Below, one piece after another: positions 7,201 through 16,372 of a stretch of 35,180 nt of DNA. The stretch lies in contig DASRNM010000083.1 of NCBI GenBank assembly GCA_035647435.1, positions 1 to 35,180 on the forward strand, in the 5' to 3' direction. The notes below the pieces were generated by a model that was given only the letters and a program-made list of their open reading frames with translations, was not told the origin of the DNA and did not search any database. Position numbers and translations under genes: made by a program. This stretch comes from JAAZFZ01 sp035647435 (GTDB lineage: Bacteria; Bacillota; Clostridia; Oscillospirales; Acutalibacteraceae). Position 1 is the first letter of the stretch, and each line of letters opens with the position of its first letter.

Positions 7201-8931
7201 TTAATACGCACCGTACTGTGCAGAATTTGCATTGCTTTGCACTATTTTTTCAATTGATTTAATTGCATTTTCAGTAGCCTTGGTAAGAACTATATTCTTT
7301 TCAACAAGCTTGTTTGATTCAAGGTCAAGCTGTTCTTCAATGAAAGCAGAATAGTCATCTTGCGTGTGTGTTTCAATAAGAGTTTCTTTCCAAAGCAGAT
7401 CATCTGTATTATTAGAAACAAAATACATTACATGATAACCGTAAGATGTTTCAACAATGTCTGTGTCGGCAGGTTTTCTAGATTTATCAAAACTCCAATT
7501 ATCAAAAGCTGCAACCATTTGACCAGGTTTTACAGCTTCATATAAGCCGCCATTTTCTTTCGAGCCACCATCTTCAGTGTTTTGTATGGCAAGCTCTGCA
7601 AAGCTGTCTTCTGTTGCATCACCGTTTTTCCAATCATTCAAAAGAGATTCTGCCTTTTCAAAGGTGACCTTTTTTTCGTCATCTGTCGGTTGCTCAGAAG
7701 TTTCATTGAATTTGAATAGAATATGGCGAACATCAATTGTGTTTGCTGGGTATTGTGTGTCAGTCAAAAGCACAACAAAACAAGCTGAATCGGTAACAAA
7801 AACATTTTTATCAAGAGCTTTTCTGCCGTTATCAAAAACCCATTTTGCGGCCTCTTCTGAAATAGAAGATTCGAGCGTGGAGAATGCTGTTCTATAATGT
7901 CCTGTTGCGACGTCGGCGTCAAAGTTGGAGGTGTCAATTGTTTCGCCCTTCTCTTTAGCAATATCTGCAAGTCTTACATAGTATTTTTCAGATGCTGCGA
8001 TAAAAGATTCTTCATCGGTGATTTCGTTGAGCATATCGTCTGCTATTGCTTTAGTAAAAGCTTTTTCTTTTTCTTGTCTTTTTTCTAAAGCTTCTTCGGT
8101 TTCTGACCCATCTTCATTATCTGATAGTTGTTCAATATTCATTTTGAAATATCTGAGGTCAACTACATCGAACTCGTCTGGGTTTTCGTTGTATTCTTTT
8201 ACTAGCATTTCATCTGTGTATTGGTCACCAAAATATTCCTGCTTATCTTGTTGGAATCTTGAAACCACGGATGAAACCTCAAGGTAATTTTCAAAAACAC
8301 GCTTGTTTATGCCTTTGCCGTAGTTAACTTTAAGAAAAGCATTAAGGCCGAGGTTGGCACTCGTTGCACTTTGGCGAAGGGATTCGACTTGTTCTGCAAC
8401 AGCTGTGCGGTCTTCATCATTGAGCTCATACCCCTCATCAAGGGCTGCATGGTATAAAACATACATTTCATTTAGCGACTGAATAGATTGGTCTCTAAGG
8501 TATTTGTCCCACATCATATAGTCGCCGTTTTCATCTGTGAAATAGCTCTGCTGCTCGGCGGGGGAAGTTTGTGCATCAAATCCATAATTATAACCATATT
8601 GAGCATATTGCTCAGCAAGGCTTATGTTTTCATTATATTTTGACAAGTATGCGAGCTGATACTGCGCCATTGAAACTTTTGTGTTGCCAATTGTTAAGGT
8701 TGTTCTCATTCTTTCAGGTATGCCCGAATATCTGTCAATGACATAATATCCTGTACCTCCAACAATGGCAACCGCGAGAACAACGGTTACAACTCTCTTT
8801 ATAATTTTAAGAAGCTTTGGGTGCTTAGCCCTTCTTTTTTTAGTTTTTTTGTTTGCTTCATTTAATCTCTTGCTTCTCTCAAGACGATATTTTTCGGCTG
8901 CGCTCATTTCATTATTGTTTTGTTTTGCCAT
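7201..8931 (-). CDS. Membrane-anchored parvulin-type peptidyl-prolyl isomerase (PrsA/SurA-like foldase)
   Basis: Protein of 576 residues expected to act outside the membrane as a foldase for secreted proteins. A basic cytoplasmic tail (AKHPKLLKIIKR) precedes one transmembrane helix (VVTVVLAVAIVGGTGYYVI, about residues 50-70). A long helical SurA/PrsA-like region follows, then a parvulin rotamase domain at about residues 400-510 (DVRHILFKF, the FAELAIQNTEDGGSKENGG segment, TSYGYHVMYFV). There is no lipobox, so unlike Bacillus PrsA it is held by an uncleaved helix. The start at 8931 is chosen because AAAGGATGG lies upstream and the residues before it are unlike a protein N-terminus. The tail ends NANSAQYGAY. 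The parvulin assignment is solid; clients are unknown. Confidence 0.87.
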   Translation of the reverse strand: MAKQNNNEMSAAEKYRLERSKRLNEANKKTKKRRAKHPKLLKIIKRVVTVVLAVAIVGGTGYYVIDRYSGIPERMRTTLTIGNTKVSMAQYQLAYLSKYNENISLAEQYAQYGYNYGFDAQTSPAEQQSYFTDENGDYMMWDKYLRDQSIQSLNEMYVLYHAALDEGYELNDEDRTAVAEQVESLRQSATSANLGLNAFLKVNYGKGINKRVFENYLEVSSVVSRFQQDKQEYFGDQYTDEMLVKEYNENPDEFDVVDLRYFKMNIEQLSDNEDGSETEEALEKRQEKEKAFTKAIADDMLNEITDEESFIAASEKYYVRLADIAKEKGETIDTSNFDADVATGHYRTAFSTLESSISEEAAKWVFDNGRKALDKNVFVTDSACFVVLLTDTQYPANTIDVRHILFKFNETSEQPTDDEKKVTFEKAESLLNDWKNGDATEDSFAELAIQNTEDGGSKENGGLYEAVKPGQMVAAFDNWSFDKSRKPADTDIVETSYGYHVMYFVSNNTDDLLWKETLIETHTQDDYSAFIEEQLDLESNKLVEKNIVLTKATENAIKSIEKIVQSNANSAQYGAY

Positions 8932-8991
8932 TTTCCAAACCATCCTTTTCAAATTGATAATCCGTGCGGCAAAAGCCGACATAACATAAAC

Positions 8992-9020
8992 ATTCTAAAC
9001 TAAAATGATTCATATTACAA
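8992..9020 (-). promoter_or_regulatory. Probable sigma-A promoter of the foldase gene
   Basis: Minus-strand TTGTAA (9015-9020), a 17-nt spacer, TAGAAT (8992-8997). A small CGGC-TTTT-GCCG hairpin (8966-8979) sits in the resulting 5' untranslated region. Confidence 0.5.
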
Positions 9021-9075
9021 TAGAAATTATTATTTTTTAATGTTGAGTGGTTGAATATTTACAATTTCTACACAA

Positions 9076-10071
9076 TCAGACAGATTTTGAGCCGAGATTT
9101 CCGTTATAAAAGTCATTTACAAATTCGATATTTTTGATTTCAAACGACTTGCCGTTGAGATAATTTAGTATATCAGCATCGTCTGTAAAATCAAATTCTA
9201 AACGATAAGAGCACAAAAACTGCTTATTATACCCGAGTCTTTTGTTTTCGTGCTTATGCCCATACTTATTATCACCGAGCAGGGGATTGCCTATACTTGC
9301 CATATGGGCTCTAATTTGGTGCGCTCGACCTGTCAGCAAATCGACCTCAACAAGGCTTAAATTACTTTTTGTGGCGATAACCTTATATTTTGTCTCAATC
9401 GGTTTTGCTCCGTCAAAGCTTTTGTTGTTGACATAAACAGTGTTTTTGTTTTCGTCCTTTTTGATCCAACCGTCAAGTAGAATCCAGTTGTCGGACGATT
9501 TTGTTCCTTTTGAAGGGTTCCCGTCTACAATGCATAAATAAAACTTATGAATTTGCCGAACTTTGATTTTTTCATTTAGTATTCGGAGCGCCTTTGCATT
9601 TTTTGCCGCAATAACAAGGCCTCTTGTGTTTCGGTCAATTCTGTTTGCAAGTGCGGGCGAAAAGGTGTTTTCCTCTTTTGGGTTATAGCAACCCTGTTCA
9701 TACAAATACCGCTTGACCCTTGTGATAAGAGTATCAATATACTCACCTTTGTCGGGGTGAGAAAGCAAACCGACCCCCTTATCAATAATCAAAACATTAT
9801 CGTCTTCATAAATGATATTGATTTCATTTGAAGCTTCCAAAAAATCGAGGTTTTCTTCATTGTTTTCAAAAAACTCATCGTTGATGTACATATCAACAAC
9901 GTCGCCATTGTTAAGTTTTGCAGATATTTCGGCACGCTTGCCGTTGACTTTTATTCTTTTAATCCGCACATATTTGTAAAGCAGACCTTTAGGTAACGCA
10001 GGCAAGCTTTTTAACAAATATTTATCAAGCCTTTGACCGCTATCATTTTCGTTTATAACAAAGCTTTTCAA
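9076..10071 (-). CDS. RluA-family pseudouridine synthase (RluC/RluD type)
   Basis: Isomerises uridine to pseudouridine in rRNA (or tRNA). It has 331 residues: an N-terminal S4 RNA-binding domain (SGQRLDKYLLKSLPALPKG, then IKVNGKRAEISAKLNNGD), followed by the catalytic domain. The catalytic loop reads ANRIDRNTRGLVIAAKN, with the essential aspartate in RID; Asn replaces the usual His before Arg, as seen in other Firmicute members. LTGRAHQIRAHMASIGNPLLGDNKYG is the other family signature. The start is a TTG at 10071 with AAAGGAAG seven bases upstream. It is divergent from pyrE. The exact RNA target cannot be read from the sequence. Confidence 0.92.
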   Translation of the reverse strand: MKSFVINENDSGQRLDKYLLKSLPALPKGLLYKYVRIKRIKVNGKRAEISAKLNNGDVVDMYINDEFFENNEENLDFLEASNEINIIYEDDNVLIIDKGVGLLSHPDKGEYIDTLITRVKRYLYEQGCYNPKEENTFSPALANRIDRNTRGLVIAAKNAKALRILNEKIKVRQIHKFYLCIVDGNPSKGTKSSDNWILLDGWIKKDENKNTVYVNNKSFDGAKPIETKYKVIATKSNLSLVEVDLLTGRAHQIRAHMASIGNPLLGDNKYGHKHENKRLGYNKQFLCSYRLEFDFTDDADILNYLNGKSFEIKNIEFVNDFYNGNLGSKSV

Positions 10072-10102
10072 TAAGTTTCTTCCTTTGTTTCAAATTTTGT
10101 TT

Positions 10103-10129
10103 ATTATAACATAAAACTTTACTTTTCAA
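10103..10129 (-). promoter_or_regulatory. Probable promoter of the pseudouridine synthase gene
   Basis: Minus-strand TTGAAA (10124-10129) and TATAAT (10103-10108) with a short 15-nt spacer, compensated by an extended -10 (TGT before TATAAT). It shares its -35 region with the divergent pyrE promoter. Confidence 0.45.
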
Positions 10130-10151
10130 AAGTGACAAAATAATGTATAAT
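10123..10151 (+). promoter_or_regulatory. Probable sigma-A promoter of the pyrE operon
   Basis: TATAAT at 10146-10151 preceded at 17 nt by TTTTCA (10123-10128), which matches four of six consensus bases. The start codon follows about 40 nt downstream, so no long leader or PyrR-type attenuator is present. Confidence 0.45.
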
Positions 10152-10190
10152 AATTAAAGATATGATATTAATTTTTTAAGGAGTGTTTTA

Positions 10191-10775
10191 ATGTTAAGTC
10201 AAGAAAAAATAACAGAAATTTTGAAGGAGGCTGGAGTTTTGTTGGAGGGGCACTTTCTTCTCACCTCTGGCAGACACAGCAATAAATATTTACAGTGTGC
10301 AAAGATATTCAGAAACACGAAATACAGTGAGGTGCTTTGCTCTGAGCTTGCCCTTATTTTTAAAGATAACGGTATACAGCTTGTAATAGGCCCTGCAATG
10401 GGCGCTGTTCAAATGGCTTATGAGGTAAGCCGCCATTTAAAGACAGAGAACTTCTTCACCGAGCGTGATCCTGATGGTAAAATGGCGTTGCGCAGAGGTT
10501 TTGCAATTGAGCCGGGTGCACGGGTGCTGGTTGTTGAAGATGTTGTAACAACAGGTGGCTCAGTAAAAGAGGTTATTGAGCTTATCAACAGTCTTGGCGG
10601 AGTTGTAGCGGGTGTTGGTTCAATTGTTGATAGAACAGGCGGAAACATTGACTTTGGGGTGCCGTTCAAGGCAGTTTATTCAGCTCAGGTTACATCATGG
10701 GAGCCTGAGGAATGTCCAATTTGTAAGGAAGGTAAAATTGAGCTTGCCAAACTGGGGAGCAGAAAAATAAAGTAA
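10191..10775 (+). CDS. pyrE: Orotate phosphoribosyltransferase
   Basis: Joins orotate with PRPP to give orotidine 5'-monophosphate, the penultimate step of UMP synthesis. It has 194 residues, normal for the family. The PRPP-binding signature VLVVEDVVTTGGSV is at about residues 117-130. LLTSGRHSNKYLQCAKIF forms the N-terminal substrate region, and the flexible catalytic loop includes the TERDPDGKMALRRGF segment. The C-terminus carries one CPIC motif (EECPICKEGKIELAKLGSRK), common in clostridial versions. AAGGAG stands seven bases before the ATG. It is separated from the other pyrimidine genes and is followed after 13 bp by radC, so it heads a mixed nucleotide and DNA-repair operon. Confidence 0.95.
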   Translation: MLSQEKITEILKEAGVLLEGHFLLTSGRHSNKYLQCAKIFRNTKYSEVLCSELALIFKDNGIQLVIGPAMGAVQMAYEVSRHLKTENFFTERDPDGKMALRRGFAIEPGARVLVVEDVVTTGGSVKEVIELINSLGGVVAGVGSIVDRTGGNIDFGVPFKAVYSAQVTSWEPEECPICKEGKIELAKLGSRKIK

Positions 10776-10788
10776 ATTAGGTGTGCAT

Positions 10789-11475
10789 ATGAGCATTCAT
10801 TCAGGACACCGACAGCGAATGTTGGAAAAATTCAAAAAAGTGGGCATAAACGGTTTTTCGTCGCATCAAGTTCTTGAGTTTTTGTTGTTCTACACAATCC
10901 CTCGTTGCGATACAAACGTAGTTGCTCACAATCTTATCAATGAGTTCGGTTCTCTGCCGGCAGTCTTTGAGGCGTCCTATGAGGATTTGCTAAAGGTTGA
11001 TGGTATAGGGCCGAGGTCGGCTTCATTGTTAACACTTGTTCCGCAGGTAACGCAGAGGTATTTGAGCGAGAAAACAAGCAGGAAAATTGTTTTTTCTGAT
11101 TTAGAAGAGATAAAAAAATATATAAGGGCAAAATACATTAATGTTAAGAGTGAAGTTGCGTACCTCATGTGCTTTGACAGCGGTGGTAGGCTTAATAATT
11201 GTTGCGTTGTTTCAAGTGGCTCGAAAAACAGCACTATTATTGACAGCAGGAGTATGCTTGAAATAGCTTTCAGAAACGATGCGGCAAATGTTGTTTTGGT
11301 CCACAATCACCCTAGTGGAATTGCAGCACCTTCTAAAGAGGATTTAGAAATAACAAAAAAGCTTGCCGACCTTTTCAGAAGTGTGAATATAACTATGCTT
11401 GACCATGTAATTTATGCTAATGACGAGCTTTTTTCATTGGCTTCACACACAAAGTTCAAAGCATATCTAATATGA
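10789..11475 (+). CDS. radC: RadC-family JAB-domain protein
   Basis: Protein of 228 residues. A helix-hairpin-helix region lies near residue 60 (LLKVDGIGPRSASLL). The C-terminal JAB/MPN domain carries the metal-binding signature HNHPSG followed by SKEDLEITKKL, the HxH-x(n)-SxxD pattern of a JAMM metalloprotease-like site. The family is historically called a DNA-repair protein, but that role is disputed and its true activity is unknown. I start at the ATG at 10789, five bases after AGGTG; the GTG at 10783 overlaps that ribosome site. It lies 13 bp after pyrE and 21 bp before uvrB, which supports co-transcription and a genome-maintenance role. Confidence 0.92.
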   Translation: MSIHSGHRQRMLEKFKKVGINGFSSHQVLEFLLFYTIPRCDTNVVAHNLINEFGSLPAVFEASYEDLLKVDGIGPRSASLLTLVPQVTQRYLSEKTSRKIVFSDLEEIKKYIRAKYINVKSEVAYLMCFDSGGRLNNCCVVSSGSKNSTIIDSRSMLEIAFRNDAANVVLVHNHPSGIAAPSKEDLEITKKLADLFRSVNITMLDHVIYANDELFSLASHTKFKAYLI

Positions 11476-11496
11476 TGTTTTACAAAGGTTCTAATA

Positions 11497-13452
11497 ATGG
11501 ATAAATTTAAGCTACATTCAAAATATAAGCCAACCGGCGACCAACCACAGGCAATTGAGGAGCTTGTTTCGGGCCTTAATGAGGGCTATACGGAGCAAAC
11601 TCTTTTAGGTGTTACGGGGTCGGGCAAAACCTTCACAATGGCAAATGTTATTGAGAGGGTTAATCGACCTACGCTTGTTTTAGCTCACAACAAAACTTTA
11701 GCGGCGCAGTTGTGCAGTGAGTTTCGTGAATTTTTTCCTGAAAATGCTGTTGAGTATTTTGTCTCATATTATGATTATTATCAGCCCGAGGCATATCTTC
11801 CGACTACTGACACCTATATCGAAAAGGATTCCTCAATTAATGATGAAATTGATAAGTTGCGACATTCGGCAACGTCGGCATTGTCCGAGAGGCGAGATGT
11901 AATAATTGTGGCGAGTGTTTCTTGCATTTATAGCTTAGGTGACCCGATTGATTACAGAAGCATGGTAATTTCATTAAGACAGGGAATGCAAAAGAATCGA
12001 GATGAGCTTATTGCTAAGCTTGTTGAAATACAGTATGAGCGCAATGACATCAGCTTTACCCGAAACAAATTCAGAGTAAGGGGAGATGTTGTTGAGATTT
12101 TCCCCGCTTATTCAAATGAAAATGCAATTCGGGTGGAGTTTTTTGGGGATGAGATTGATAGAATAAGTGAAATTAATGCACTAACGGGCAAGGTGAAAAG
12201 TGTTATATCTCATGCTGCTGTTTACCCTGCTTCGCATTATGTTGTAGCGCCCGAAAAAATGGAGCGTTCAATCAGCAAGATTTACAGCGAAATGCAAGAG
12301 CGTGTAAAGGATTTTCAAGCACAAGGCAAGTTGATTGAAGCCCAAAGAATACAACAAAGAACCGAATATGATATAGAAATGCTGCGCGAAACAGGATTTT
12401 GCAAGGGTATTGAGAATTACTCGCGAGTGATGTCAGATAGACAGCCGGGTTCGCCTCCGTTTACTTTGTTGAATTATTTTCCGGATGACTTCTTGCTTTT
12501 CGTTGATGAATCCCATGTAACATTGCCACAAGTTAGGGGAATGCATGGGGGCGATCGTTCAAGGAAGGATAGCCTTATCAATTTTGGGTTTAGGTTACCG
12601 TCTGCATATGATAACAGGCCCTTAACATTCGATGAGTTCTATGAGCGGGTTGGGCAAAAAATATTTGTCAGCGCAACCCCCGGTGCATTAGAAAAAGAAA
12701 AAAGTGCGCATATTGCAGAGCAGGTGATAAGACCTACAGGTTTGCTTGACCCCGTTATTTCAGTAAGACCGATTGATGGGCAGATAGATGACCTTGTTTC
12801 TGAAATAAATGAAAGGGTGGAGCGAAACGAGCGTGTTCTTATCACAACATTGACCAAAAAGATGGCAGAGGATTTGACGGAGTACCTTGAAGACCTTAGC
12901 ATTAAAGTCCGTTATATGCACCATGATGTGGATACTATCGAACGAATGGAAATAATAAGAGATTTAAGGCTCGGCGAATTTGATGCACTTGTTGGAATAA
13001 ACCTTCTAAGAGAAGGCTTAGATCTGCCTGAGGTATCACTTGTTACTATTCTTGATGCCGATAAAGAGGGCTTTTTGCGCTCTGAAACTGCACTGATTCA
13101 AACAATTGGAAGAGCGGCAAGAAATGAGAACGGAAAGGTAATAATGTATGCAGATAGAGTTACTCCATCTATGGAGAGAGCTTTATATGAAACCAATCGC
13201 AGGCGTGAAAGACAAATTGAACATAACCTTAAACATGGGATAAAACCAAAAACAATTATTAAAGATGTAAGCGATATTATTGAGATTTCAAGAAAGTCAG
13301 ACAACGAAAAGCCTATAATAAAAATGAGTAGAAAAGAAAGAGAACAGCTCATAATTAAACTGACAGCGGAGATGAAGTCCGCCGCAAAAATTCTTGAATT
13401 TGAGCATGCCGCTTATTTAAGAGATAGAATAGACAAACTCAGACAGGGCTAG
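11497..13452 (+). CDS. uvrB: Excinuclease ABC subunit B
   Basis: Helicase-like subunit of nucleotide excision repair. It is loaded by UvrA at a lesion, opens the duplex with its beta-hairpin and recruits UvrC. It has 651 residues, the usual length. Motifs: Walker A GVTGSGKTFTMA (about residues 39-50), the beta-hairpin segment YYDYYQPEAYLP, the DEAD-like DDFLLFVDESHVTLPQ, the helicase C motifs (GINLLREGLDLPEVSLV, QTIGRAARNENG), and a C-terminal UVR motif (FEHAAYLRDRIDKL) that binds UvrC. AAAGG lies upstream of the ATG. I saw no GAACNNNNGTTC-type LexA box immediately upstream or before pyrE, so SOS control is not evident from this sequence. Confidence 0.98.
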   Translation: MDKFKLHSKYKPTGDQPQAIEELVSGLNEGYTEQTLLGVTGSGKTFTMANVIERVNRPTLVLAHNKTLAAQLCSEFREFFPENAVEYFVSYYDYYQPEAYLPTTDTYIEKDSSINDEIDKLRHSATSALSERRDVIIVASVSCIYSLGDPIDYRSMVISLRQGMQKNRDELIAKLVEIQYERNDISFTRNKFRVRGDVVEIFPAYSNENAIRVEFFGDEIDRISEINALTGKVKSVISHAAVYPASHYVVAPEKMERSISKIYSEMQERVKDFQAQGKLIEAQRIQQRTEYDIEMLRETGFCKGIENYSRVMSDRQPGSPPFTLLNYFPDDFLLFVDESHVTLPQVRGMHGGDRSRKDSLINFGFRLPSAYDNRPLTFDEFYERVGQKIFVSATPGALEKEKSAHIAEQVIRPTGLLDPVISVRPIDGQIDDLVSEINERVERNERVLITTLTKKMAEDLTEYLEDLSIKVRYMHHDVDTIERMEIIRDLRLGEFDALVGINLLREGLDLPEVSLVTILDADKEGFLRSETALIQTIGRAARNENGKVIMYADRVTPSMERALYETNRRRERQIEHNLKHGIKPKTIIKDVSDIIEISRKSDNEKPIIKMSRKEREQLIIKLTAEMKSAAKILEFEHAAYLRDRIDKLRQG

Positions 13453-13473
13453 TAATAGCACGGAGGAAACATT

Positions 13474-16332
13474 TTGGCACAGAAGAATTTGATCATTAAG
13501 GGTGCAAGAGAAAACAATTTAAAAAATATAGATCTTGAAATACCGAGAGACAAGATTATTGTCTTTACGGGACTTTCAGGTTCGGGCAAAACTTCCCTTG
13601 CATTTGACACAATTTATGCAGAAGGGCAACGCAGATATGTTGAGTCGTTGTCTTCCTATGCAAGACAGTTTTTAGGGCAGATGGAAAAGCCCGATGTGGA
13701 TTACATCGAGGGGCTTTCTCCTGCTATATCCATAGACCAAAAAACAACATCAAAGAATCCTCGCTCAACAGTCGGTACGGTTACGGAGATATACGACTAT
13801 CTTCGTTTGCTTTATGCGAGGATAGGCATACCACACTGCACAGTGTGTGGCAAAGAAATATCCCGTCAAACGGTTGATGATATTGTTGACAGGGTTTTGG
13901 AATTGCCAGAAGGGCAAAGGATACAGGTGCTCGCACCCATAGCAAGGGGCAGAAAAGGCGAGTTTGTAAAGGAGCTTGAATCCGCTGCGAAAAGTGGATT
14001 TGTAAGAGCGCGTGTTGACGGCATAATGTACGACCTTTCAGAAGAAATCAAGCTTGATAAGAATATTAAGCACAATATAGAAATCGTTGTAGATAGGCTT
14101 ATAATTAAGAAAGAAATTAGAGGAAGACTTGCCGATTCAATAGAAACGGCAACATCATTAACTGATGGAACAATCGGCATCGATATTATTGACGGCTCAG
14201 AGCTTTTGTTTTCACTTAACTATGCCTGCCCTGAGCACGGCATAAGCATTGAAGAGCTTGAACCGAGAATGTTTTCCTTTAATAGTCCATTCGGTGCCTG
14301 CCCTGTTTGCGCAGGCTTGAGTATCTTTATGAAGCCTGACCCTGACTTGATTATACCGAACAAGAACCTTTCGTTGAAAAAGGGTGCCGTTAAGGCAAGC
14401 GGTTGGTCAAACGCAGAGGGTGGGACAATAGCGCAAATGTATTATGAGGGAATTGCTGAATATTGCGGTTTTTCTATGAATACACCTGTTAAGAATTTGT
14501 CAAAAAAGGCATTTGACACCTTGCTTTACGGGACTAAGGGTAAAAAAATAAAATTGCATAGAAAAAATGAATATGGTAGTGGTACCTATATGACTGAGTT
14601 TGAAGGTATAGCAAACAACCTTGAACGACGGTACAAAGAAACAAGCAGTGAATGGTCAAAGGTGGAAATAGGCCAATATATGACAGTTCAAAAATGCTCT
14701 GCCTGTAAAGGGGCAAGACTAAAACCCGAATCATTGAGTGTTACCGTGGGTGGCATAAACATTGATGTGTTTGTCCACAAGTCAATTAGAAAAGCGTTGA
14801 GTTTTATTGATGAATTAAAGCTCAGTGAGCGTGAAGGGATGATTGCAAACCCTATAATTAAAGAAATTAGAGAGAGGCTCAGCTTTTTGGCAAGCGTGGG
14901 GCTTGATTACCTCAGCCTTTCCCGTACCTCGGCAACCTTATCAGGTGGTGAAAGTCAGAGAATACGTCTTGCAACTCAAATAGGCTCGTCGCTTATGGGC
15001 GTTTTATATATACTTGATGAACCGAGTATAGGCTTACATCAGAGGGACAATGCTAAGCTCCTCGAAACATTGAAAAAGTTGAGGGATTTGGGCAACACGC
15101 TTATAGTGGTTGAGCATGATGAAGAAACAATGTATGCCGCCGACTATATTGTCGATGTAGGGCCCGGAGCAGGTATTCATGGCGGTGAAATTGTTTGTAC
15201 CGGCTCGGTCGATGATATCAAAGCTTGTAAAGAGTCTATAACAGGTCAGTATCTCAGTGGAGAAAAATTTGTGCCTATACCCGAAAAGAGAAACAAGGGA
15301 AATGGCAAATTTCTTGAAATAATTGGGGCTTGTGAAAACAACCTTGATAATATAGATGTTAAAATTCCGCTCGGTAAATTTGTTTGCGTTACAGGCGTTT
15401 CGGGTTCAGGGAAATCCTCTCTGATAAATGGAATACTGTATAAACACCTTGCAACAAAGCTCAACGGTGCAAAAAAGTTTGCAGGTGCGCATAAAAAAAT
15501 TAAAGGCACGAACGAGCTTGATAAAGTGGTTGACATTGACCAGTCGCCAATTGGCAGAACACCTCGTTCAAACCCGGCCACATATACTGGTGTTTTCACA
15601 AGTATTCGTGAGTTGTTTGCCTCAACGGTTGACGCAAAGCAAAAAGGATATACCGCAAGCCGATTCTCTTTTAATGTCAGAGGTGGTCGTTGCGAAGCAT
15701 GTCAAGGCGACGGAATTGTGAAAATTGAAATGCATTTTCTTGCAGATATATATGTTCCGTGTGAAATTTGCAGCGGTGCTAGATACAACAGAGAAACTTT
15801 AGAAATTAAATATAAGGGTAAAACCATTTATGATGTTCTTAAAATGACAGTCGAAGAGGGTTTAAACTTCTTTGAAAACATACCGAAAATTAAAAGAAAG
15901 CTACAAACATTGTATGATGTGGGGCTCGGGTACATTAAAATCGGCCAGCCTGCAACTACTTTGTCAGGTGGCGAGGCGCAGCGAGTTAAGCTTTCCACTG
16001 AACTATCAAAACGGGCAACAGGCAAAACAATATATATTCTTGATGAGCCGACAACAGGTCTCCATACGGCTGATGTTCACAAGCTGATTGATGTTTTGCA
16101 TAAGCTGGTTAAAGGTGGCAACACGGTCATTGTTATTGAACACAACCTCGATGTAATCAAAACTTCGGACTATATAATTGACTTAGGGCCCGACGGTGGC
16201 GACAGAGGTGGTAAAATTGTAGCTTTAGGTACCCCTGAAGAGATAGCAAAGTCAAAGGATTCATACACAGGCCAATATCTGAAAAGAATTATCCAACAGA
16301 ACATTAGTTCCTTGACAGCCAATAATATATAA
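13474..16332 (+). CDS. uvrA: Excinuclease ABC subunit A
   Basis: Damage-recognition ATPase of nucleotide excision repair; a dimer scans DNA and delivers UvrB. It has 952 residues with two ABC-type ATPase modules. Walker A motifs are GLSGSGKTSLAFDT (near residue 33) and GVSGSGKSSLI (near residue 640). ABC signatures are TLSGGESQRIRLA and TLSGGEAQRVKLS, with Walker B ILDEPSIGLH and ILDEPTTGLH. Zinc modules show as paired CxxC (CPEHG..CPVC region, CSAC, and the CEAC and CEIC pair after SFNVRGGR). The start is TTG with GGAGG eight bases away, 21 bp after uvrB. The third subunit gene, uvrC, is not in the window. Confidence 0.98.
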   Translation: MAQKNLIIKGARENNLKNIDLEIPRDKIIVFTGLSGSGKTSLAFDTIYAEGQRRYVESLSSYARQFLGQMEKPDVDYIEGLSPAISIDQKTTSKNPRSTVGTVTEIYDYLRLLYARIGIPHCTVCGKEISRQTVDDIVDRVLELPEGQRIQVLAPIARGRKGEFVKELESAAKSGFVRARVDGIMYDLSEEIKLDKNIKHNIEIVVDRLIIKKEIRGRLADSIETATSLTDGTIGIDIIDGSELLFSLNYACPEHGISIEELEPRMFSFNSPFGACPVCAGLSIFMKPDPDLIIPNKNLSLKKGAVKASGWSNAEGGTIAQMYYEGIAEYCGFSMNTPVKNLSKKAFDTLLYGTKGKKIKLHRKNEYGSGTYMTEFEGIANNLERRYKETSSEWSKVEIGQYMTVQKCSACKGARLKPESLSVTVGGINIDVFVHKSIRKALSFIDELKLSEREGMIANPIIKEIRERLSFLASVGLDYLSLSRTSATLSGGESQRIRLATQIGSSLMGVLYILDEPSIGLHQRDNAKLLETLKKLRDLGNTLIVVEHDEETMYAADYIVDVGPGAGIHGGEIVCTGSVDDIKACKESITGQYLSGEKFVPIPEKRNKGNGKFLEIIGACENNLDNIDVKIPLGKFVCVTGVSGSGKSSLINGILYKHLATKLNGAKKFAGAHKKIKGTNELDKVVDIDQSPIGRTPRSNPATYTGVFTSIRELFASTVDAKQKGYTASRFSFNVRGGRCEACQGDGIVKIEMHFLADIYVPCEICSGARYNRETLEIKYKGKTIYDVLKMTVEEGLNFFENIPKIKRKLQTLYDVGLGYIKIGQPATTLSGGEAQRVKLSTELSKRATGKTIYILDEPTTGLHTADVHKLIDVLHKLVKGGNTVIVIEHNLDVIKTSDYIIDLGPDGGDRGGKIVALGTPEEIAKSKDSYTGQYLKRIIQQNISSLTANNI

Positions 16333-16372
16333 TGTAGAATCGAGTCGACAAGAGTAAAAGGGAGATGTTCAA

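Noticed and set aside
10072..11496. LexA/SOS box for the uvr genes
   Set aside because: I searched by eye for GAACNNNNGTTC-type sites before pyrE, radC and uvrB and saw none.
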